A DNA stretch of 64,000 nucleotides from Aquella oligotrophica (GTDB taxonomy: Bacteria > Pseudomonadota > Gammaproteobacteria > Burkholderiales > UBA11063): assembly GCF_002892535.1 (NCBI RefSeq), contig NZ_CP024847.1, positions 1,612,001 to 1,676,000 of the forward strand, given 5' to 3'. A model generated the notes under the pieces. The model was not told the DNA's origin. It saw only the letters and a list, made by a program, of their open reading frames with translations, and did no database searches. Below are positions 7,615-15,611 of this stretch, one piece after another. A program made the position numbers and the translations under genes. Numbering within the stretch: position 1 is the stretch's first letter; the number at the start of each line of letters is the position of its first letter.

Positions 7615-10137
7615 CTAGTTAAACTGACTTTTTAGGTATTCACGGACTTCGATTGCGGTTGGCAAGCTTAGACAGTGTTCCGCAACTTCCTTGCATTTTG
7701 CGTAATTAAGATTACGAATAAAAGCTTTATTTTCCGGGATAGTACTAACTGTCATCGAAAGATTTTTTATTCCCAAGCCAATTAATACTGGAATGGCAAG
7801 TTTTTCTGACGCCATCAAACCGCATACCGATAAATTGGTATCATGTTTGGCAGCACCAATACTAGTCGCAGCAATAGCCGCAAGAACTGCCGGGTGTAGA
7901 TGATCAACTTCTTTTGCCAGCTCAGTATGTTCACGATCAACCGCCATTACATATTGCGTCAAATCATTAGTACCGATTGACATAAAATCAACCTCTTTAG
8001 CAAATGCCTCACTAATAAAGGCAACTGAAGGTACCTCAACCATTATTCCTAACTGAATCTGGGTGTTTATGCCAAGATCAGCTTTAATTTCCTCAAAAAT
8101 CTGCTTTACTGCTCGATATTCGGTCAGTTTAGAAATCATTGGGATCATAACCTTTATGTTTTCGGCTTTAGTTTTCAGAATTGCTCTTAACTGGGTTTTG
8201 AATAATTCTCGGTTAGCTAAACATAATCTAACACCACGAACTCCAAGCATTGGATTTTCCTCATGCATTTGAGTTATATAAGGGATTTTTTTGTCTCCAC
8301 CAGCATCTAGAGTACGGATTACTAGTGTTTTACCAGCTAAAACATGATTTATATCTGAGTATTCATTAAATTGCATTTCTTCACTTGGAGCTTCTTTAGT
8401 TTCAAGAAACATAAATTCGGTTCTAAATAGACCAACACCTTCAGCACCATTTGCTGCCGCAATTCGTGCTTCATCGATATTACCAATATTTGCAAGACAA
8501 TTTATCTGGACGCCATCAGTTGTTACTGCTGGTACTTGTGCTGCTTCTCTAGCAATTTGAAGCGCTTCGATGCGGCGATTTACTTCTCCTTTTGCTTGGT
8601 TAAGCTCTTCAGGTGTTGGTTTAACATTTAATATCGCAGTATTAATGGTATCCAAAACTACATTTTGTTCCGACTCTTGCAATATTTCCTTTGCAACTCC
8701 AACTAGTAGAGGCATTCCGCGCGTACGTGCGAGAATTGAAACATGTGAGGTAACTCCACCGCGAACACTAACTAGCCCTTTAACTTTATCACTCATGGCA
8801 ATCACTTGTGATGGCGTAAAGTCCTCTGCAACAAGGATGACTTCTTCGGTAAATTCAGCAACCTTTTTGCTCTCATTGCCACATAAAATAGTTAAAACTC
8901 GGTCACGAACATCGATTAAATCATTCTGCCGCTCAATTAGTAACTGGTTGCCTGTTGCCAACAGTGCCTTACAGGATTCAGCTGTTGCCTTGTCCCAACC
9001 GTAAGCCGCAGATTGTCCATTGGTAATCAAATTTTTTGCTTGAGTAATTAATTCAGGATCAGTTAGAATCATTAAATGAGCACTAAGGATATTCTTGTGC
9101 GCAATATCAAATTCGCTAAGGTCTTTGATTTCATTTTCTAATTCAGCTACTAAAGAATGAATAGTTTTATCAAGTTTTACTAATTGTTCAGCTTCATCAG
9201 CGGCAAATCTTTCATACTCAAACTGTATGCCTGTTTGTCTAACGAGTCTTGCAACCGCAAGCCCACTTGAGGCAACAACACCATGATATTTACCATTTTC
9301 AACTTTATTATCTTCTTCACCAGAGTTTGGATCAGCAATTGGATTTTCACTTTCATCATCATGTAAATTTTTTATAGCATCTGTTAATTCGGCAATGATT
9401 TTGACGCCGTTAATACCTTTAACCAAAAATTGGATTTGATCTTTATGCTGAACTGATAAGCTAAGTAATGATACTACGCTCTTTACATTTCCGCTTTGTT
9501 CGCCTTTTATCATCAAGATCTCATTATCTGGATATTTACGGGCAATTGAATTCAGCAAAGCAGCTGGTCTTGCATGGATCCCGTGTGAATTTGTAATTGT
9601 AATTAGATCGGATTCAAGTGTAACTTGAGGACTAGTATTTTGTACTTCACTAATTGCTGTAGTGTGATTACCTAATTTTACAGTCAAAATCGGTTTACTT
9701 AGATCAGTGATTGCATCATGAGGCAAAATTTCAATTTGAATCTTCTTCTCTTCAATGTCGGTTACGAGAACTGGCGTTATCAGTGCTACAACATTGGCTG
9801 CAATATAATCCATGTCAAAAACTGTAAGTAAATCTCCAGTTTTTACATGATCTCCCTCATTAACAATAACATCAAATCCGGTTCCGCCTAAAGAAACTGT
9901 CTCTAAACCAATATGTATTAAAATGTCAAAACCTGCTTCAGATTCAATTGTTATCGCATGTTTTGCACGGTGAATGGATTTAATTTTTCCATCAATTGGA
10001 GCGTAAAGGGCATTATCAAATGGATCAATAGCAAAGCCATCGCCGACCATTTTTTCGGCAAAAACAGGATCCGGAACTTTATCTAGATCAATAAAGGCTC
10101 CTTTAAGAGGGGGGAATACACTGACTTGCTGAACCAT
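7615..10137 (-). CDS. nagF: Fused PTS IIA(Glc)-HPr-Enzyme I (NagF-like)
   Basis: An 840-aa phosphotransfer fusion. Residues 1-150 are a Crr-type IIA with active His75 in ILIHIGLETVSLGG and His60 upstream. Residues about 175-260 are HPr with His188 in SHGIHARPAALL. An acidic linker (240-280) leads to a full Enzyme I (about 285-840) with His465 in GVTSHVSILARTRGMP and SIGTNDLTQYVMAVDRE. One polypeptide thus carries phosphate from PEP to the IIB of NagE next door. It is the first gene of the minus-strand run, with AAAGGA about 6 nt before the ATG, and is divergent from zwf. Confidence 0.93.
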   Translation of the reverse strand: MVQQVSVFPPLKGAFIDLDKVPDPVFAEKMVGDGFAIDPFDNALYAPIDGKIKSIHRAKHAITIESEAGFDILIHIGLETVSLGGTGFDVIVNEGDHVKTGDLLTVFDMDYIAANVVALITPVLVTDIEEKKIQIEILPHDAITDLSKPILTVKLGNHTTAISEVQNTSPQVTLESDLITITNSHGIHARPAALLNSIARKYPDNEILMIKGEQSGNVKSVVSLLSLSVQHKDQIQFLVKGINGVKIIAELTDAIKNLHDDESENPIADPNSGEEDNKVENGKYHGVVASSGLAVARLVRQTGIQFEYERFAADEAEQLVKLDKTIHSLVAELENEIKDLSEFDIAHKNILSAHLMILTDPELITQAKNLITNGQSAAYGWDKATAESCKALLATGNQLLIERQNDLIDVRDRVLTILCGNESKKVAEFTEEVILVAEDFTPSQVIAMSDKVKGLVSVRGGVTSHVSILARTRGMPLLVGVAKEILQESEQNVVLDTINTAILNVKPTPEELNQAKGEVNRRIEALQIAREAAQVPAVTTDGVQINCLANIGNIDEARIAAANGAEGVGLFRTEFMFLETKEAPSEEMQFNEYSDINHVLAGKTLVIRTLDAGGDKKIPYITQMHEENPMLGVRGVRLCLANRELFKTQLRAILKTKAENIKVMIPMISKLTEYRAVKQIFEEIKADLGINTQIQLGIMVEVPSVAFISEAFAKEVDFMSIGTNDLTQYVMAVDREHTELAKEVDHLHPAVLAAIAATSIGAAKHDTNLSVCGLMASEKLAIPVLIGLGIKNLSMTVSTIPENKAFIRNLNYAKCKEVAEHCLSLPTAIEVREYLKSQFN

Positions 10138-10224
10138 ATAATTCCTTTAATAAACTTAATGATTTTTGTCCCATAGTGTAGCATAAACCTTAATCTTTCG
10201 AGTAGTTGCGGCGCAGCAAAAGAG

Positions 10225-10289
10225 TGTACAAAGTTTAGACTATATGCACTATAATAACGGAGGAATTAGAAATGATGAAAGTTTAAATA
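10225..10289 (+). promoter_or_regulatory. zwf promoter -10 and 4-codon leader ORF
   Basis: A perfect -10 box TATAAT lies at 10250-10255, with only a weak -35 (TGTACA, 10225-10230). A strong Shine-Dalgarno GGAGG (10259-10263) sits 8 nt before ATG ATG AAA GTT TAA (10272-10286), a four-codon ORF. The zwf ATG at 10290 starts 3 nt after that stop, in the same frame, and has no Shine-Dalgarno of its own. Translation of zwf may therefore depend on reinitiation or on the upstream SD. Confidence 0.5.
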
Positions 10290-11744
10290 ATGGCTGATGT
10301 GCAAAATTGTTTTGATATGGTGCTTTTTGGTGGTACTGGAGATTTAGTTAAACGTAAACTGCTGCCTGCTTTATACAACGCATTTGTAGATGAAAATATC
10401 AATTCGGAAGCCAGATTTTTTTGTGTTGGTAGATCGGCTATGACTGATCAAGAATATTCAGACATGGCGTATAAATTTGCGACAGAAGCAAAAAATACAA
10501 TCTCCGCTGAAAGCTGGCGCGAATTTAGTAAGCACATTCGCTATTTGCAAATGGATGCGAATAATAGCGAAACATTTAATAAACTTCCTGAAGTACTGGA
10601 TAAAACACGAACTAATATATTTTACCTATCAACATCGCCGGAATTATTTAAGCCTATCTGCTCCAATATTGCCAAGGTTGGGATGAATCATTCAAATTCA
10701 AGGATAGTTTTGGAAAAACCACTTGGGCATGATTTGAAATCATCAAATGATATTAATGATTATGTTGCCCAGTATTTCAAAGAAGATCAGATTTATCGGA
10801 TTGATCACTATCTTGGAAAAGAATCGGTACAGAATTTAATGGCAATTCGTTTTGGAAATACTCTATTTGAAGCATTATGGCGGCGGCAGTGGGTTAGCAG
10901 TGTACAAATTACGATTGCTGAGGATCTTGGCGTTGGTTCACGCGGAGATTTTTATGAACAAACTGGTGCATTACGTGATATGCTACAAAATCACTTGTTA
11001 CAGTTATTGTGTATCGTAGCAATGGAGCCACCATCATCATTGGAAGCTGATGTTATTCGCGATGAAAAGCTAAAAGTTTTGCGTTCATTAAAACCACTAA
11101 CGGAAGATGATGTGGTAAAAAATGTGATTAAGGGACAATATAAATCTGGGGCAATCAATGGCTCTCCGGTAAAGGGTTATTTAGAGGAAGAAAAAGTTTC
11201 TCCAAATAGTATTACCGAAACATTCGTAGCCGTTAAGGCAGAAATTCAAAATTGGCGCTGGGCAGAAGTCCCATTTTATTTGCGCACTGGCAAACGGATG
11301 CAAGAAAAAGTTGCCGAAATTGTTATCCAATTTAAAGATATTCCCGTAAAAATTTTCCCAACTGCTGGTGGAAATTTTGCTAATCGTTTAATTATTCGTT
11401 TACAGCCCGATGAAACAGTTAAATTATACTTCCTTGCTAAGCAGCCCGGTGATACCAACCGTTTGCAACCAGTATATCTGGATCTGAATTTTAATGAAAT
11501 GTTCCAAGCACGGCGTACTGATGGATATGAAAGATTATTGCTTGATGTTATTCGTGGTAAATTAACTTTATTCGTCCGTCGGGATGAGCAGATCGCAGCT
11601 TGGAAATGGGTAGAGCCAATACTTGATACTTGGCGAGAACTAAAAATACCACCAAAACAGTATACTGCTGGAAGCTGGGGACCTGCTAGTTCTTCAGCCC
11701 TTCTTGCAAGGGACGGTTTATATTGGCACGAAGAAATAGCATAA
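10290..11744 (+). CDS. zwf: Glucose-6-phosphate 1-dehydrogenase
   Basis: A 484-aa enzyme that oxidises glucose 6-phosphate to 6-phosphogluconolactone with NAD(P). The N-terminal nucleotide motif GGTGDLVKRK is at residues 14-23, and the active-site signature RIDHYLGKE is at 170-178. EKPLGHDL is also present. The start at 10290 fits the family N-terminus (a few residues before FDMVLFGGTGD). It is divergent from the PTS operon and, with edd/eda at 55-57 kb, supports Entner-Doudoroff use of PTS sugars. No pgl gene is adjacent. Confidence 0.96.
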   Translation: MADVQNCFDMVLFGGTGDLVKRKLLPALYNAFVDENINSEARFFCVGRSAMTDQEYSDMAYKFATEAKNTISAESWREFSKHIRYLQMDANNSETFNKLPEVLDKTRTNIFYLSTSPELFKPICSNIAKVGMNHSNSRIVLEKPLGHDLKSSNDINDYVAQYFKEDQIYRIDHYLGKESVQNLMAIRFGNTLFEALWRRQWVSSVQITIAEDLGVGSRGDFYEQTGALRDMLQNHLLQLLCIVAMEPPSSLEADVIRDEKLKVLRSLKPLTEDDVVKNVIKGQYKSGAINGSPVKGYLEEEKVSPNSITETFVAVKAEIQNWRWAEVPFYLRTGKRMQEKVAEIVIQFKDIPVKIFPTAGGNFANRLIIRLQPDETVKLYFLAKQPGDTNRLQPVYLDLNFNEMFQARRTDGYERLLLDVIRGKLTLFVRRDEQIAAWKWVEPILDTWRELKIPPKQYTAGSWGPASSSALLARDGLYWHEEIA

Positions 11745-11753
11745 GGAAAAACA

Positions 11754-12143
11754 ATGAAAATAAATAAACTTATTGCGTTTAGCCTCAGTTCTATTGTTGC
11801 AAGCCTGATAACAGGATGCTCAATGTTTGCAAAGCAACAAGAGTCAACGCCACTTCCTCCACAAAATATAAATATGAATAAGGGTGCCGCTCCAGCAGCA
11901 GCTAATCCTTCAGCAAATAAATCTGCAAAAATTGAAAGTAATAATTATACTGAATCGCAAAGTCAGTATAAACGTAGACAAATAGTAGAAGATCGAGGAC
12001 CGGGTGGCGCGGTAAATAAAATTACCGTAGATAACGCAGGTAATGTTCCTGACTATGTCCTTTACCCTACAGACCAAACTCAGTATAATACGAATGATAA
12101 TCCAGATCGCTTATCTGTGCCTAATTGGCAGATTAACTGGTAA
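11754..12143 (+). CDS. Small lipoprotein of unknown function
   Basis: A 129-aa protein with a lipoprotein signal ending in the lipobox ITGC at residues 19-22. The rest is a polar, Asn/Pro/Ala/Gln-rich region with no recognised domain. Toward the end is a conserved-looking block, RRQIVEDRGPGGAVNKITVDN-like. It follows zwf by 9 nt with AAGGA upstream of the ATG, so it may share the zwf transcript. It is probably anchored in the outer membrane. I do not recognise the family. Confidence 0.7.
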   Translation: MKINKLIAFSLSSIVASLITGCSMFAKQQESTPLPPQNINMNKGAAPAAANPSANKSAKIESNNYTESQSQYKRRQIVEDRGPGGAVNKITVDNAGNVPDYVLYPTDQTQYNTNDNPDRLSVPNWQINW

Positions 12144-12179
12144 TACTACTAAATATTAATTCATTGTATTCATTTATTG

Positions 12180-12185
12180 TATAAT
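12180..12185 (+). promoter_or_regulatory. Probable -10 box for tRNA-Ser
   Basis: TATAAT lies 20 nt upstream of the tRNA 5' end, and the surrounding sequence is AT-rich. No convincing -35 at a 16-18 nt spacing was found; the closest TTGTAT is too near. Assigned by position and match only. Confidence 0.35.
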
Positions 12186-12205
12186 ATTACCCGCATCTTA
12201 AATCA

Positions 12206-12293
12206 GGAAAAGTGGCTGAGTGGTTGAAAGTACTCCGTTGGAAGCGGAGCATACGGCAACGTATCGCGGGTTCGAATCCCGCCTTTTCCGCCA
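12206..12293 (+). tRNA. tRNA-Ser(GGA)
   Basis: The acceptor stem GGAAAAG/CTTTTCC, discriminator G and encoded CCA are visible. The anticodon stem CTCCG/CGGAG encloses the loop TTGGAAG, giving anticodon GGA, which reads UCC/UCU serine codons. A long variable arm, as expected for a class II tRNA, precedes the T arm GCGGG-TTCGAAT-CCCGC. The total of 88 nt is normal for tRNA-Ser. It sits alone between a lipoprotein gene and a metallo-hydrolase-like gene. Confidence 0.97.
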
Positions 12294-12464
12294 TAGGTAA
12301 AATATAGCAAAAGGAATCCCGACAACAGATTCCTGACCAAACCCCATATTATGTCCATATGAGGCTTTTTATTGCCTTACAGCACATTTTCAATAAAAGA
12401 AAAAGCAGATGTTTGATAAAATTGGCAGCATCTAACCCATTATCTATTCAAGGTGTAACTAAAA

Positions 12465-13175
12465 ATGTCTCAATATACTCCTGCTTGGCCTCATTCAGAT
12501 ATAAAACAAGTTTTCCCCGATATTTTTTATGTTACTGGTACTAATATTACGCAATATGACGGAATAACTTTACAGCATAGCCGTAATATGACAATTATAA
12601 GAAATCAGGACAAGCTTTCGCTGGTAAATACCATCAGACTAACTGAAGATGGTTTGAAACAGTTAGCTTCGCTCGGCAAAATTGAAAATGTTATCAGAAT
12701 AGGTAGTTTTCATGGACGCGACGATGCTTTTTACATTGATAAGCATGATGCAAAATTATGGGCATTACCCGGTATGGAGCATGCCAATGGTCGGGAGGCT
12801 GATTATGATCTAACACCTGATGGATTAAAGCCATTTAATAATTGTGAAGTAGTTACGTTTAACTCTTCCAGATTCCCGGAAGCAGTTCTACGTATTAATC
12901 AAAATGATGGAATATTAATAACTTGCGATAGCATCAAAAACTGGTTAGGTAAAGATGAGTTTTTTAATGATTCTACCGCAGTACTTTATGAAGCACAAAA
13001 ACTCTTTGGAACTGCTGCTATCAATAAAATATGGCTAGAGGCGACTCAGGTAGAAAAATCTGAGCTACTCGCTTTGGGAAAACTAAAATTTCGCCATTTA
13101 TTAAGCGCTCATGGAGAACCATTAATAAATGATGCTTATGATTACGTAATTAGGACTTTATCTAGCTTTAGGTAA
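12465..13175 (+). CDS. Metallo-beta-lactamase-fold-like (DUF4336-type) hypothetical protein
   Basis: A 236-aa soluble protein with no signal peptide. The N-terminus (DIFYVTGTN then MTIIRNQDKLSLVNTIRL) has the beta-strand pattern of metallo-beta-lactamase-like proteins. SFHGRDDAFY near residue 79 and LLSAHGEPL near residue 218 could be remnants of metal ligands. The canonical HxHxDH motif is absent, so catalytic metal binding is doubtful. AAGGTG lies about 8 nt before the ATG. It may resemble the DUF4336 group; function unknown. Confidence 0.6.
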   Translation: MSQYTPAWPHSDIKQVFPDIFYVTGTNITQYDGITLQHSRNMTIIRNQDKLSLVNTIRLTEDGLKQLASLGKIENVIRIGSFHGRDDAFYIDKHDAKLWALPGMEHANGREADYDLTPDGLKPFNNCEVVTFNSSRFPEAVLRINQNDGILITCDSIKNWLGKDEFFNDSTAVLYEAQKLFGTAAINKIWLEATQVEKSELLALGKLKFRHLLSAHGEPLINDAYDYVIRTLSSFR

Positions 13176-13177
13176 CA

Positions 13178-13270
13178 ATGGGTATAAATAAGATGGGAAG
13201 CCAGCGAAAAACTATCCTCTTTCCTGATGCTGTACAGAAAAAACTACAAGGATTAGGTTTATTTACTTAA
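13178..13270 (+). pseudogene. Possible truncated HTH-regulator N-terminus
   Basis: A 30-codon ORF starts 2 nt after the preceding gene and reads MGSQRKTILFPDAVQKKL from its second Met. This resembles the N-terminal leader of XRE-type regulators (basic residues, then TLLFP-like, then L-x-x-L-G). The helix-turn-helix that should follow is missing, because a stop codon comes after GLFT. Its end overlaps the end of the convergent lipoprotein gene. It could be chance; low confidence. Confidence 0.25.
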
Positions 13271-14354
13271 CAGGTATAGTTAATACCGGAACATTTGGCT
13301 GATATTCACCTATTAAAAGAGAATAAACTAGACGAAGAAAAACCATCGTTGATTTAGAATACTCATCATCATTAGCGACATAGTACCATTTTGATTGATA
13401 TTTTATTTTTAGAAGGGCTTCACTAGGTTCACTATTGCTCACATGAATATCAATTAAGCCATTGGTTATATCATGCAAGTTCGACACACCGCCGTTTTGA
13501 TTGGTAAATCTGGTTTTTACGCCATATTTCTGATTGTCTGATTCACTAGCCTCGACCCCTTTGGATAAGAACTGAAGGATATTAAAATATGAACGTGTTT
13601 GGATTCGGATTATATTTTCCTTATCATTATCATGTTTCAGGACAAACATTGTAAAAAGTATTGTTTTATAAGGTCGCTTGAGGTGTAATAATGTTGCAAC
13701 TTTTGTTGCAGCACTATCATTGTTCATATATAGAAGCATTGCTGGTTTATCATCATAATTTGTCATTTCAATGTTTACATCATCATTATCAACAAGAGTT
13801 TCGAGAGTTTTTGCAAAAGTATTGAATTCCTGATAATCAGGTAATTTGCTTGTTTTAGTATTCCTGATATTACTCGCATTATCAAGAACACCAACTTGAT
13901 CAATAGTGAGACGCAAAACGGTGCTGATACCCAAGGAGCGTTCTAACAAAAATAACTTTTTCATATCAATTGGGCTTAATAATGCCGAAACAAATTTACT
14001 TCCCTGAACGGGTGAATAAGTAACCACCGGGCTTATGGTATAAGCAGCTATTGGAGCAACACTCCAAAAAGGAGTACCTCCTGCCGTAGTCGATGGTGAT
14101 TGAAAAAGTCTGGTTTCATTGTTATCTATTCCGGTTTTTAGTGAGCTTTGTGAAGTAACACTATCAACCCCAACGAAATATGGACTATAACCATAATGTA
14201 CTCTGACGATATTCATTAAAAACTGTGAATCCTCACTATTTGCAAGTGATTCATTGTAATCATTACGGCTTTTTTCAATTTGTGCAAGATAGGCTGTTGA
14301 ACACCCATTGATTGCAAAAGCCAATATGAATAATAAAAACTTTTTATTTTTCAT
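13263..14354 (-). CDS. Proteobacterial lipoprotein of unknown function
   Basis: A 363-aa protein with a lipobox INGC and lipidated Cys18. The mature N-terminus YNESLANSEDSQFLMNIVRV fits a family of proteobacterial lipoproteins in which 'N-x-Y-N-x-A-x-x-x-S-x-x-x-x-L-L-x-N-I-V-R' leads a beta-rich domain. I recognise the pattern but know no established function. The remainder has no transmembrane helices. It is an isolated transcription unit, with a 1.2-kb gene-poor region upstream. Confidence 0.72.
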   Translation of the reverse strand: MKNKKFLLFILAFAINGCSTAYLAQIEKSRNDYNESLANSEDSQFLMNIVRVHYGYSPYFVGVDSVTSQSSLKTGIDNNETRLFQSPSTTAGGTPFWSVAPIAAYTISPVVTYSPVQGSKFVSALLSPIDMKKLFLLERSLGISTVLRLTIDQVGVLDNASNIRNTKTSKLPDYQEFNTFAKTLETLVDNDDVNIEMTNYDDKPAMLLYMNNDSAATKVATLLHLKRPYKTILFTMFVLKHDNDKENIIRIQTRSYFNILQFLSKGVEASESDNQKYGVKTRFTNQNGGVSNLHDITNGLIDIHVSNSEPSEALLKIKYQSKWYYVANDDEYSKSTMVFLRLVYSLLIGEYQPNVPVLTIPVK

Positions 14355-14424
14355 CAGTTATCATTCCCAGAGTAATTTAAAAAACTATTAGCTAACGAGC
14401 AGAAATTTTTCCAATTATATATTT

Positions 14425-14446
14425 AAAAAGACCGCCCGAAGGCGGT
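14425..14446 (-). terminator. Rho-independent terminator (minus strand)
   Basis: On the minus strand the stem ACCGCC-TTCG-GGCGGT (14431-14446) is followed by CTTTTT. The stable TTCG tetraloop makes it convincing. No intact minus-strand gene ends just before it, so it may close a small RNA or the transcript of the lost transposon region. Confidence 0.6.
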
Positions 14447-14798
14447 TGAGGAAGGTTGCCAATATGGATTATTGACAAACATGAAAAACTGTTTAAAAAC
14501 GCTAGTAGCCAGTAAACTAAAATAAGGCACTGTAAAATTTGTGAGTAATAAATTTTAGATTTTGACATTAATAGATACTAAATTTTTATGAATACCCGGA
14601 TTATATTCTACCTTCCAATAAGCTTAAAACCTGAAAATAGTACCCCCCAATAAATTATCGTGAAAAATGCATAGTGTCAATAATCAAAAACTTTTATCAC
14701 CTAATTATTTAAGCATAAATATTTTTACATTAGATAGTGTCGTCAATTAACTAAATATTTGATAAAATCAGAAAAATTAATTTTAACCGGAGTCAAAA
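14447..14798. other. Gene-poor AT-rich stretch
   Basis: This stretch has no ORF with recognisable homology. A minus-strand ORF of 58 codons (starting MSKSKIYYSQILQ) runs straight through the terminator at 14425-14446 and is judged spurious. A run of six C lies at about 14643-14648. Confidence 0.4.
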
Positions 14799-14825
14799 AT
14801 GTCAGAGTTGCAACATAGTCAGTAA
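14787..14825 (+). pseudogene. Decapitated gene start (SD plus 8 codons) next to IS remnant
   Basis: A good ribosome site CCGGAG (14787-14792) is followed by ATG at 14799 and eight codons (MSELQHSQ) before TAA. The IS256-type remnant begins at once after this. The simplest reading is the 5' end of a gene whose body was removed by transposon insertion and deletion. It could also be a chance short ORF. Confidence 0.3.
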
Positions 14826-14832
14826 TACTTGA

Positions 14833-15242
14833 CTATAACTCTTTCGATAGATCTTGGTGGTAAAGCTTATTAATTGTTGCACGAATATCTCGCATTCGAC
14901 ATTCCTCTAGAGTAAAGAGAGCTAAAACCGCATCATCAATGCCTTCAAGGCGGCGTTTATGTTTCTGGATGATTAATAATACTCAAATTCAGAGTCGTGA
15001 TCACGCGGAACATTAATCGCTAGATCTCCGCTATTAGTTCTGATTGTTTTACCAGTATAGCCATTACGACGATTGCGGGAAACTTCAACAGGTTCTTCTG
15101 ACGACTCTGGTTGCGGTATTGATAAATGATGCTCTATTTCTCCTGAAAGAGCACTTTCAATAATTCGACTTCTTCAGCCTTGAATCATCACATTTGAGCG
15201 AATAGATTTAATTTATCTTGAGTAAAGTAAGGTTTCTGCCAT
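14833..15242 (-). pseudogene. IS256-family transposase remnant (N-terminal part, frameshifted)
   Basis: Read on the minus strand in three shifted pieces, this encodes KPYFTQDKLNLFAQM, then IIESALSGEIEHHLS...NRRNGYTGKTIRT...GDLAINVPRD, then KRRLEGIDDAVLALFTLEE and RMRDIRATINKLY. These match the N-terminal third of IS256/mutator transposases (A-L-x-x-E-x-x-H-H-L, N-R-R-N-G, I-x-V-P-R-D, M-x-x-R-D-I). Stop codons and frameshifts are present, and the DDE catalytic domain is missing. It is a dead element, and the only IS256 trace seen in the window. Confidence 0.85.
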
Positions 15243-15313
15243 TTTGTACTGCCCCATTAATTAACGTTAGTTTAACCAATATCAGGCTTGAGCACAAAAT
15301 TTATGACATATTG

Positions 15314-15346
15314 AAAAGTTGTCCATTTTTATGGACAACTTTTTTA
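15314..15346. terminator. Strong hairpin with A- and T-flanks (bidirectional terminator)
   Basis: AAAAGTTGTCCAT (15314-15326) pairs perfectly with ATGGACAACTTTT, leaving a TTTT loop, and continues into TTTTTT. The flanking A-run would let it act in the opposite direction too. It lies just beyond the IS256 remnant. Confidence 0.65.
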
Positions 15347-15491
15347 TTAAAAATGGTAGATAATAACTCCTGAAGAAAATAACTCAATTTATAGATATAA
15401 CCGTAAGGTTGTCTATTTTACGATTAATATAAGCTTTCACCCTAAATCTAAGCCCACACTGTAATACCGTGTTTCATTTTCAGTTCCTTCA

Positions 15492-15534
15492 CACCTAAAG
15501 CCGATTCTGCCTAGTGGCTTTAGGTGATCTTTTT
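15492..15534 (+). terminator. Rho-independent terminator
   Basis: The 11-bp perfect stem CACCTAAAGCC / GGCTTTAGGTG (15492-15502 with 15516-15526) has a 13-nt loop and is followed by ATCTTTTT. No plus-strand coding gene ends upstream, so it may close a non-coding RNA. Confidence 0.6.
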
Positions 15535-15611
15535 CAAATCACTACATTTGCTAATTCAATACTATCTAATATGATAAAATCCACAGATAAATAACCAGAA
15601 ACAAGAATAGC

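Larger units (their letters stand above)
15243..15611. other. Non-coding stretch with two hairpins; possible small RNA region
   Basis: There is no ORF here. The stretch contains two terminator-like hairpins (see separate entries), which bracket about 150 nt with no coding potential. A promoter-like ACTATCTAATATGATAAAAT precedes the next gene near 15562. A small RNA ending at the second hairpin is possible but unproven. Confidence 0.35.

Noticed and set aside
8570-9004. 144-codon plus-strand ORF opposite nagF
   Set aside because: It overlaps the Enzyme I core completely; its composition is that of an antisense frame.
10138-10289. HexR or other operator between nagF and zwf
   Set aside because: No convincing TGTA-N-TACA type palindrome was found by eye; only the -10 box and SD are supported.
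12359-12544. 61-codon ORF after the tRNA
   Set aside because: No SD, overlaps the start of the MBL-like gene in another frame, and the protein is not convincing.
14390-14570. 58-codon minus-strand ORF (MSKSKIYYSQ...)
   Set aside because: It reads through a strong terminator hairpin and has no homology pattern; a chance frame is more likely.
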